A stretch of 64,000 nucleotides of DNA, taken from NCBI RefSeq assembly GCF_902168135.1, contig NZ_CABHOL010000017.1, positions 124,001-188,000 on the forward strand, read 5' to 3'. The notes under the pieces are model-generated. The model did not search any database. It was not told the origin of the DNA and worked only from the letters and a program-made list of their open reading frames with translations. The DNA is from an uncultured Fluviicola sp. (lineage in GTDB: Bacteria > Bacteroidota > Bacteroidia > Flavobacteriales_D > Crocinitomicaceae). This document shows positions 58,057-64,000 of this stretch, piece by piece. A program made the translations under genes and the position numbers. How positions within the stretch are numbered: position 1 is the stretch's first letter; every line of letters starts with the position of its first letter.

Positions 58057-60156
58057 TTAATTGATAACCAATAATCGGATTACTTCTGAAAATCCGTTTC
58101 TATAAGTAATTCGAATCAATGTGATTCCGGAAGTGAGTTCCTGTTCCACATAATTACTTGGTTCCCGGATCTCGAAAGAACGAATATCTTTTCCTTCGCA
58201 GTTGTAGAAAGTCAAAGCATCTCCTTTTTTAAGAGCTTTCCCAAATATTACGGTCCCGGAAAGATATCTTGCATATTGCTCTGAAGTCTGTGTGTTTATT
58301 GCAATAATTGCACTTCTTGCCTGTTTTCCGTCGCGGTCTACCGATGATAATTGGTAGTAATTCATCCCGGGTGCAGGATTCGTATCAACAACTGAATATT
58401 CTTTCCTGTCGTCTGAATTTCCGGTAGTGTAAATGGTTTGAACGATTTCGTCTGTTGCGTGGTAAGGATCTATCCTTAATACATCAAATTTACCGAGATT
58501 GGTTTCGGAAAGGGTAGTCCATGTCAGCAATACTTCATTATCCATCATGGAGGCCTGCCAGTTCAACAATTCAACGTCCAAAGGATAGATACAGGTTGGT
58601 TCCACACGGTATGTCGGGTTTCCGGGATCGTCGAAATCGATGAAGCTTCCGTTTCCGCCCAAAGAGTTTGGTGCATAGGTGGCCGATTCGTTTGTTCCTG
58701 CAAAAACGGCATTCAACGTACGTGTTCCGGTACCGCTGTTCGCAAAACGACCGCTAATATCGGTGTTATTGCAAAAAACAGCATAGTATTGTTGTGTTGA
58801 GGGACATTGCGGAGAATAATCCATCACATAGGAAGGGGTCTGACCTGTAAATACCACGATAATAGCCCCTGCCGGAATCGGGTCTGCATAAGTAAACAAA
58901 CTGCAGCCGGCCGCTGTATTCAATTGATTGATGTAAGCAGCGTTATTTCCCAATGTATTTGTTCCGCATCCGGAATTACAATAAGTTCCCCCGGAAGGAA
59001 AAGCCAGATTGATATCATTAATGGATAATGGATTGGAGCCGTTTTCAATAATTACTTGTTCATCCAGACCTTCAACACTGGAGCATGCATCTGCCAGTAT
59101 GGAGCGGATTTGAGGCGTATTGCAATTGGATTGCGTGGTGAACGAATAGGTTGTTATCGATGTCGTTAGATAAGATTCGTCGCAATTAACACTCGTTCCA
59201 TTGTACTCGAATACTTTGAAATAATAGGTTGTGCCTGCGGTAAGTCCGGTTATAGTTACGGTATTTCCGCTTCCGTTCATAACAACGTAGTTTCCTGCGC
59301 CGAGCAATGATCCCGATCCGTATGTGCTGTTTGCGGTGTAGTTGGTGCCATTGACCGGTGTATCCGAAAAATTATTCAATGAAACGACCCCGATCCGGTT
59401 TGCTCCGTTTCCGGCTGTAAAGTTAATTTGGGCACTCGTACAGAAATTGGTCGAAGTGATGTTACTCGCATTGGTTGTTGGCCCAGCTCCCGGAGAACAG
59501 GGGGCCGATAATGTTCCGATCAGTTTCACATCGTCAATTGTCCAGCGTTCGGATGTTGCATTATTGATGGCCCTAATGCGGATCCTTACTTGTGTGCAAG
59601 CGTTTGGTAGATCGAGGCGGACCGTTGAGTAGCCGTCTGTTGTTTTGTTACCTGCTGTTCCGCCCGGAGCGAAGCTGGCCGGTGTGTTATTCCCATCGTA
59701 AACCGCAGTTGCAAGACCGGTTCCGGTAGTATAGTGCCAGTATGCATTCAGGTTTCCGGTAACCTGGATTTCATTGGAGTAGGTGGTTCCGCCATCAAAA
59801 GAAATGTCCAGGTTCACTGCGTCTCCGGTTTCTGCACCGTTACCTGTTGATCCGAGGGACCAGGATGCCAAACGGAATTCGACATATTTGGATGTGTATG
59901 CTCCCAAACCGCTTATATTATTGAACGTCACTGTTGAAGTAGTGTTAACCGTTCCAAAGGAAGTTGTTGCGCTTGTGTAAACTAAGGATGAAGCAGGCCT
60001 GTCGCCTGTTCCTGAGCTTCCTGTGACAGTAGTGCCGCCTGTATTTGTAAAGCCCCAGGCCGGAGCACCGCCATCAAAATCCTGGATAGCGATGGTTGTT
60101 TGAGCAGAAATAGAATGGAATAGCAGGAGTAAGGATACGGAGAGGATTACCTTCAT
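58057..60156 (-). CDS. Secreted beta-rich protein with atypical T9SS-like C-terminus
   Basis: A 699-residue exported protein with signal peptide (MKVILSVSLLLLFHSISAQ). Residues about 25-215 resemble a jelly-roll module (IAIQDFDGGAPAWGFTNTGG to RWTIDDVKLIGT), followed by a fibronectin type III domain (about 225-340, GLTAGTTYYFKVFEYNGTS). A lamin-tail-like domain (LDEQVIIENGSNPLSINDIN) follows. Next comes a WTTLSETNLGKFDVLR stretch, typical of sequence just before T9SS tails. The last 65 residues have the sorting-domain pattern (FYNCEGKDIRSF, LIRITYRNGFSEVIRLLVIN) but lack the YPNP word. It is probably still T9SS cargo. No catalytic motif was seen. Confidence 0.8.
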   Translation of the reverse strand: MKVILSVSLLLLFHSISAQTTIAIQDFDGGAPAWGFTNTGGTTVTGSSGTGDRPASSLVYTSATTSFGTVNTTSTVTFNNISGLGAYTSKYVEFRLASWSLGSTGNGAETGDAVNLDISFDGGTTYSNEIQVTGNLNAYWHYTTGTGLATAVYDGNNTPASFAPGGTAGNKTTDGYSTVRLDLPNACTQVRIRIRAINNATSERWTIDDVKLIGTLSAPCSPGAGPTTNASNITSTNFCTSAQINFTAGNGANRIGVVSLNNFSDTPVNGTNYTANSTYGSGSLLGAGNYVVMNGSGNTVTITGLTAGTTYYFKVFEYNGTSVNCDESYLTTSITTYSFTTQSNCNTPQIRSILADACSSVEGLDEQVIIENGSNPLSINDINLAFPSGGTYCNSGCGTNTLGNNAAYINQLNTAAGCSLFTYADPIPAGAIIVVFTGQTPSYVMDYSPQCPSTQQYYAVFCNNTDISGRFANSGTGTRTLNAVFAGTNESATYAPNSLGGNGSFIDFDDPGNPTYRVEPTCIYPLDVELLNWQASMMDNEVLLTWTTLSETNLGKFDVLRIDPYHATDEIVQTIYTTGNSDDRKEYSVVDTNPAPGMNYYQLSSVDRDGKQARSAIIAINTQTSEQYARYLSGTVIFGKALKKGDALTFYNCEGKDIRSFEIREPSNYVEQELTSGITLIRITYRNGFSEVIRLLVIN

Positions 60157-60511
60157 GTTGTAGCGGAATTTTCAGCTAAAGTACATTTGTCTGCAAGAAA
60201 TTAAAGTTATGTCAATATTAAGTTTTCACAACCATAATTACCTGAAAAGCTGAATGTTCAGGTTTAAATCGATTTAGTATTGTTGATAAAAAACGAACCG
60301 TTTAATGATTTGGTTCTTAATCATTTCTTAAAACACCTGGAATTGTCGAAATGGGCTTCCGGGATATTCCTGATTAAGGTAATTGATGAAGGATTCTATT
60401 GCGCCAAAAAATGAAAGTGGCTTTAGGGGTGTTTTTTTGCTTTGGAAAATTAGTTGGTTGATTTTCATCAACATTAATTTGTTCAAAAACAGCACTTTTT
60501 TAGTAAAAGAC

Positions 60512-60541
60512 TTGCTTTGTAAGTTTTTCTATCTATCTTTG
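60512..60541 (+). promoter_or_regulatory. Promoter of the rpsL operon (TTG, 19 bases, TATCTTTG)
   Basis: TTG at 60512-60514 and TATCTTTG at 60534-60541, an excellent consensus match. The transcript would begin near 60547, leaving a leader of about 60 bases before the rpsL ATG. Confidence 0.8.
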
Positions 60542-60543
60542 CA

Positions 60544-60567
60544 CCCCTCAAAGTGTGTTCTTTGGGG
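60544..60567 (+). promoter_or_regulatory. Hairpin at the 5' end of the rpsL leader
   Basis: CCCCTCAAAG pairs with CTTTGGGG (one bulged base) around TGTGTT, at or next to the expected transcript start. It could stabilise the mRNA or be a binding site for an operon-encoded ribosomal protein. Confidence 0.45.
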
Positions 60568-60605
60568 AAAACTATATTTATTAATTAACAAAATTTGAGT
60601 ACTGT

Positions 60606-60986
60606 ATGCCAACTATACAACAGTTAGTGCGAAAGGGAAGGACTGCGGTAGTAAAGAAGTCAAAGTCAGCGGCTTTGGATTCTTGTCCGCAGCGCAAAGG
60701 AGTATGTGTACGTGTGTACACCACTACACCTAAGAAGCCGAACTCAGCTATGCGTAAAGTAGCGCGTGTTCGTCTTACCAACGGTAAAGAAGTGAATGCT
60801 TATATCGGAGGAGAAGGTCACAACTTACAAGAACACTCTTTGGTTCTTGTGCGTGGTGGAAGGGTTAAAGATTTACCGGGGGTTCGTTACCACATCGTTC
60901 GTGGTGCGGAGGATACTGCAGGTGTTGAAGGCCGTTCACAACGTCGTTCTAAGTACGGAACAAAACGTCCAAAAGCTAAAAAATAA
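60606..60986 (+). CDS. rpsL: 30S ribosomal protein S12
   Basis: S12 is a core 30S protein near the decoding centre and the site of classical streptomycin-resistance changes. The 126-residue protein opens [20 protein letters not shown]. It has [20 protein letters not shown] with the conserved lysine, and [20 protein letters not shown], ending [12 protein letters not shown]. It is first in the str-type operon. A 16-base gap separates it from rpsG. Codon use (CGT, GGT, GTT) is that of highly expressed genes. Confidence 0.98.
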   Translation: MPTIQQLVRKGRTAVVKKSKSAALDSCPQRKGVCVRVYTTTPKKPNSAMRKVARVRLTNGKEVNAYIGGEGHNLQEHSLVLVRGGRVKDLPGVRYHIVRGAEDTAGVEGRSQRRSKYGTKRPKAKK

Positions 60987-61002
60987 TTAAACTTTTTAAG
61001 AG

Positions 61003-61473
61003 ATGAGAAGAAGAAAAGCGAAAAAGATTGCCATCCTCCCGGATCCGAAGTTTAATGACGTTACGGTAACTAAGTTTGTAAACAACTTAATGTACTCCGG
61101 AAAAAAGAATTTGGCATTTAAAATTTTCTACGATGCGCTAGAGATCGTAGACAAGAAATTAGAAGATCAAGAAGGATTGGAAGTATTCAAGAAAGCATTG
61201 GAAAACGTAACTCCTTCAGTGGAGGTTCGTTCTCGCCGTGTTGGTGGAGCTACATTCCAGATCCCTACTCCAGTTCGTGAAGGACGTAAACAATCATTGG
61301 CTATGAAATGGTTGATTGGATACGCTCGTAAGCGTAATGAGAAGTCAATGGCAGGTAAACTTGCTTCTGAGATCATCGCCGCTTCAAAAGAAGAAGGTGC
61401 TGCTTACAAGAAAAAAGAAGATACACTACGTATGGCTGAAGCTAACAAAGCGTTTTCACATTTTAGATTCTAA
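61003..61473 (+). CDS. rpsG: 30S ribosomal protein S7
   Basis: S7 nucleates assembly of the 30S head and contacts tRNA in the E site. In E. coli it also represses its own operon; whether it does so here is unknown. The 156-residue protein begins [20 protein letters not shown]. It contains [20 protein letters not shown] and [16 protein letters not shown]-type C-terminal sequence ([15 protein letters not shown]). It lies between rpsL and fusA, with only three bases before the fusA start. Confidence 0.98.
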   Translation: MRRRKAKKIAILPDPKFNDVTVTKFVNNLMYSGKKNLAFKIFYDALEIVDKKLEDQEGLEVFKKALENVTPSVEVRSRRVGGATFQIPTPVREGRKQSLAMKWLIGYARKRNEKSMAGKLASEIIAASKEEGAAYKKKEDTLRMAEANKAFSHFRF

Positions 61474-61476
61474 GAA

Positions 61477-63582
61477 ATGGCAAGAGATCTTAAATACACA
61501 AGAAATATTGGTATCGCAGCTCACATTGATGCTGGGAAAACAACTACCACTGAGCGTATTTTGTACTACTCAGGGGTAAACCACAAAATTGGTGAGGTAC
61601 ACGACGGTGGTGCTACAATGGACTGGATGGAGCAAGAGCAGGAGCGTGGTATTACCATTACTTCAGCTGCAACAACAGTAAACTGGAACTACCGTGGTAC
61701 AAAATACCACATCAACATTATTGATACTCCGGGACACGTTGACTTTACCGTAGAGGTAAACCGTTCATTACGTGTATTGGATGGATTGGTGTTCTTATTC
61801 TCTGCAGTAGACGGAGTTGAGCCTCAATCTGAAACAAACTGGCGTTTGGCTAACAACTACAATGTTCCTCGTATTGGTTTCGTTAACAAAATGGACCGTC
61901 AGGGAGCAGATTTCTTAAACGTGTGTAAGCAGGTGAAAGAAATGTTGGGTTCTCACGCATTGCCATTACAAATCAACATCGGTGACGAAGATAATTTCAA
62001 AGGTGTTGTAGATTTGATCAACTGGAAAGGAATCGTTTGGAACGATGCTGACCAGGGGATGACATTCGAAGAAGTAGAAATTCCTGCAGACATTATCGAT
62101 GACGCTCGCAGATTGCGTTCTGAGTTGTTGGAGGCAGTAGCTGAATTCGATGAGTCATTGATGGAGAAATTCTTCGAAGATGAAAACTCTTTGACTGAAC
62201 GTGAGATTCTTGATGCATTGCGTCAGGCTACTATCTCAGGAAAAGTTGTTCCGATGATGTGTGGATCTTCTTTCAAAAACAAAGGAGTTCAGGCAATGTT
62301 GGATATGGTGATGGAAATTCTTCCTTCTCCATTGGATATCGAAGCTATAGAGGGAATCAATCCTAAAACAGATGAGCCTGCATCCCGCAAGCCTTCTTAC
62401 GATGAGCCTTTCGCAGCTTTGGCGTTTAAAATCGCAACGGATCCTTTCGTAGGTCGTTTGTGCTTTACACGTGCTTACTCAGGTAAATTGCCTGCAGGTT
62501 CTTACGTATTGAACACACGTACAGGAAACAAAGAGCGTATTTCCCGTATCTTCCAGATGCACGCTAACAAGCAAAATCAGATTGACGAGCTTGGAGCAGG
62601 AGATATCGCAGCATTGGTTGGATTTAAGGATATCCGTACAGGAGATACATTATGTGCTGAGAATGCACCGATCGTATTGGAGTCTATGAACTTCCCTGAG
62701 CCGGTAATCGGAATCGCTATTGAGCCTAAAACTCAGGCTGACCAGGATAAATTGGGTATCGGTTTGAACAAATTGGCTGAAGAGGATCCAACATTCCGTG
62801 TAAACACTGACGAAGAGACTGGACAAACAGTTATCTCCGGAATGGGTGAGTTGCACTTGGATATTATCGTTGACCGCTTACGTCGTGAGTTTAAAGTGGA
62901 GGTTAACCAAGGTGCTCCTCAGGTTTCTTACCGTGAAGATATTACTGCTTCTATCGAACACCGTGAAGTGTACAAGAAACAGTCTGGTGGTCGTGGTAAG
63001 TTCGCGGATATCTATGTGAAGATCTCTCCACAAGATAACCAGGAGAAGACAGGTCTTGAGTTCGTTAACTCTATCAAAGGTGGTAACATTCCTCGTGAAT
63101 TTATTCCTTCAGTAGAGAAAGGATTCAAAGAATCCATGAAAAATGGTGTAATGGCTGGGTACCCGGTTGAAGCATTGAAAGTTGAATTGATTGATGGATC
63201 ATTCCACGCTGTCGATTCAGATTCATTGTCTTTCGAATTGGCTGCTAAAATGGCATACCGTGAAGCATTGAAGAAATGTCGTCCGATCTTGTTGGAACCG
63301 ATCATGAAAATTGAAGTGGTTACTCCGGAAGAGAACATGGGGGATATCGTAGGTGACTTGAACCGTCGTCGTGCGATCGTTCGTGGAATGGATGATAAAG
63401 CAGGATCTAAAGTAGTTAAAGCTGACGTTCCTTTATCTGAAATGTTCGGTTACGTAACACAATTACGTACACTTTCTTCAGGTCGTGCAACATCTTCAAT
63501 GGAATTCTCTCACTTCGCAGAGGCTCCTAAGAACGTAGCAGACGAAGTGATTGCAAAAAATAATGGAAAAGTTTCCGCTTAA
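61477..63582 (+). CDS. fusA: Elongation factor G
   Basis: EF-G is the GTPase that moves tRNAs and mRNA through the ribosome after peptide-bond formation. The 701-residue protein has the G1 loop [16 protein letters not shown], the switch region [31 protein letters not shown] and [10 protein letters not shown]. Domains II-V follow ([47 protein letters not shown]). It is in the conserved order rpsL-rpsG-fusA, with rpsJ starting 12 bases after its stop. Confidence 0.98.
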   Translation: MARDLKYTRNIGIAAHIDAGKTTTTERILYYSGVNHKIGEVHDGGATMDWMEQEQERGITITSAATTVNWNYRGTKYHINIIDTPGHVDFTVEVNRSLRVLDGLVFLFSAVDGVEPQSETNWRLANNYNVPRIGFVNKMDRQGADFLNVCKQVKEMLGSHALPLQINIGDEDNFKGVVDLINWKGIVWNDADQGMTFEEVEIPADIIDDARRLRSELLEAVAEFDESLMEKFFEDENSLTEREILDALRQATISGKVVPMMCGSSFKNKGVQAMLDMVMEILPSPLDIEAIEGINPKTDEPASRKPSYDEPFAALAFKIATDPFVGRLCFTRAYSGKLPAGSYVLNTRTGNKERISRIFQMHANKQNQIDELGAGDIAALVGFKDIRTGDTLCAENAPIVLESMNFPEPVIGIAIEPKTQADQDKLGIGLNKLAEEDPTFRVNTDEETGQTVISGMGELHLDIIVDRLRREFKVEVNQGAPQVSYREDITASIEHREVYKKQSGGRGKFADIYVKISPQDNQEKTGLEFVNSIKGGNIPREFIPSVEKGFKESMKNGVMAGYPVEALKVELIDGSFHAVDSDSLSFELAAKMAYREALKKCRPILLEPIMKIEVVTPEENMGDIVGDLNRRRAIVRGMDDKAGSKVVKADVPLSEMFGYVTQLRTLSSGRATSSMEFSHFAEAPKNVADEVIAKNNGKVSA

Positions 63583-63594
63583 TACAAACGAGTA

Positions 63595-63900
63595 ATGAGC
63601 CAAAAGATTAGAATTAAATTAAAGTCATACGATCACAACCTGGTTGACAAGTCAGCTGAGAAAATCGTAAAAACAGTTAAAGCAACAGGAGCAGTAGTTA
63701 GTGGTCCAATTCCATTACCAACTCACAAACGTATTTACACGGTATTGCGTTCACCACACGTTAACAAGAAAGCGCGTGAGCAGTTCGAATTGTGTTCTTA
63801 CAAGCGTTTGTTGGATATCTACAGTTCTTCATCCAAGACTGTTGATGCATTAATGAGATTAGAACTTCCTTCTGGAGTTGATGTAGAAATTAAAGTGTGA
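63595..63900 (+). CDS. rpsJ: 30S ribosomal protein S10
   Basis: S10 is a 30S head protein that also joins NusB in transcription antitermination. The 101-residue protein begins [20 protein letters not shown], has [20 protein letters not shown] and ends DVEIKV, all standard. In Bacteroidota it directly follows fusA without tuf, as here, and leads into the S10 ribosomal cluster. It is followed by a strong GC-rich hairpin before rplC. Confidence 0.98.
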   Translation: MSQKIRIKLKSYDHNLVDKSAEKIVKTVKATGAVVSGPIPLPTHKRIYTVLRSPHVNKKAREQFELCSYKRLLDIYSSSSKTVDALMRLELPSGVDVEIKV

Positions 63901-63907
63901 TGAAATA

Positions 63908-63930
63908 CCCCCGACGGTAAACGTCGGGGG
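63908..63930 (+). promoter_or_regulatory. GC-rich hairpin between rpsJ and rplC
   Basis: CCCCCGACG and CGTCGGGGG form perfect 9-bp arms around GTAAA. No T-run follows. It lies inside what is normally one operon, so it may be an attenuator, a processing or stabilising element, or a partial terminator. Confidence 0.7.
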
Positions 63931-63977
63931 GCATTTACATCACTTTAATAATTTATAATTAATAATTAAAGTAAAGT

Positions 63978-64000
63978 ATGCCTGGAATTATTGGTAAAAA
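63978..64000 (+). CDS. rplC: 50S ribosomal protein L3 (first codons only)
   Basis: Only seven full codons are visible before the right edge, reading MPGIIGK. The position right after rpsJ and this opening match L3 from Bacteroidota. L3 is a core 50S protein near the peptidyl-transferase centre. Identification rests mainly on gene order. Confidence 0.8.

Larger units (their letters stand above)
60157..60605. other. Gap of 449 bases upstream of rpsL
   Basis: No gene is supported here. The left 350 bases are AT-rich and without recognisable repeats; a short open frame around 60383-60598 is not protein-like and overlaps the promoter. The right part holds the rpsL promoter and the leader hairpin described separately. 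Confidence 0.6.

Overview
The window looks like ordinary chromosome from a member of the Bacteroidota, order Flavobacteriales. A Crocinitomicaceae/Fluviicola-like organism is my best guess from general familiarity and was not tested by a search. The support is: secreted proteins with type IX secretion (T9SS) C-terminal sorting domains, GLPGLI, DUF5686, DUF4197 and DUF4230 proteins, an N-terminal carboxypeptidase-regulatory domain on outer-membrane proteins, almost no Shine-Dalgarno sequences, and repeated promoters of the Bacteroidota type (TTG or TTTG, about 18-23 bases, then TAnnTTTG).

Layout. 1-7.2 kb: lptB (partial), a DUF5686 outer-membrane protein, tatC, recQ and thyA. 7.3-18.5 kb: a small secreted protein, a P-domain/CotH/T9SS protein, a nucleoside permease, a bifunctional nuclease, etfB-etfA, pdhB, fabD, a large T9SS adhesin-like protein and a small unknown. 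18.5-19.7 kb: a tRNA-Gly/tRNA-Leu transcription unit whose downstream side is filled with tRNA-Leu 3' fragments, palindromes, duplicated terminators and a broken GIY-YIG nuclease gene. 19.8-28.5 kb: mutS, a lipoprotein with membrane helices, a TrmH-type methyltransferase, a 749-bp gene-free stretch, a GT39-type glycosyltransferase, a ferredoxin-NADP reductase and a DUF4197 protein. 28.6-38.3 kb: rhodanese, an orphan histidine kinase, a LuxE-like acyl-protein synthetase, then M20 hydrolase-DUF4230-DUF4230-CapA-folA in one run, and topB. 38.3-49.1 kb: a LytTR regulator with its propeller-type sensor kinase, a three-gene hydrolase/GyrI/SDR operon, three tandem ssb paralogues, and an outer-membrane barrel with a GLPGLI protein. 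49.1-60.2 kb: uvrD/pcrA, GH29 fucosidase convergent with a GH3 glucosidase, a lipoprotein, a KAS III-like enzyme and a T9SS-exported protein. 60.5-64 kb: the translation cluster rpsL-rpsG-fusA-rpsJ-rplC.

How parts work together. The housekeeping genes cover DNA repair and topology (recQ, mutS, uvrD, topB, ssb), folate/thymidylate metabolism (thyA, folA), acyl and electron metabolism (fabD, pdhB, etfAB) and translation. The envelope genes cover LPS export, Tat translocation, T9SS cargo and polysaccharide breakdown (GH29 plus GH3).

No prophage, insertion sequence, CRISPR array, secondary-metabolite cluster or obvious defence island was found. The least explained DNA is intergenic: at least five families of inverted-repeat elements, the tRNA-Leu fragment/GIY-YIG locus, hairpins inside the ribosomal-protein operon, and several promoters placed so close to start codons that leaderless mRNAs are likely. 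The most unusual coding arrangement is the run of three small ssb genes.
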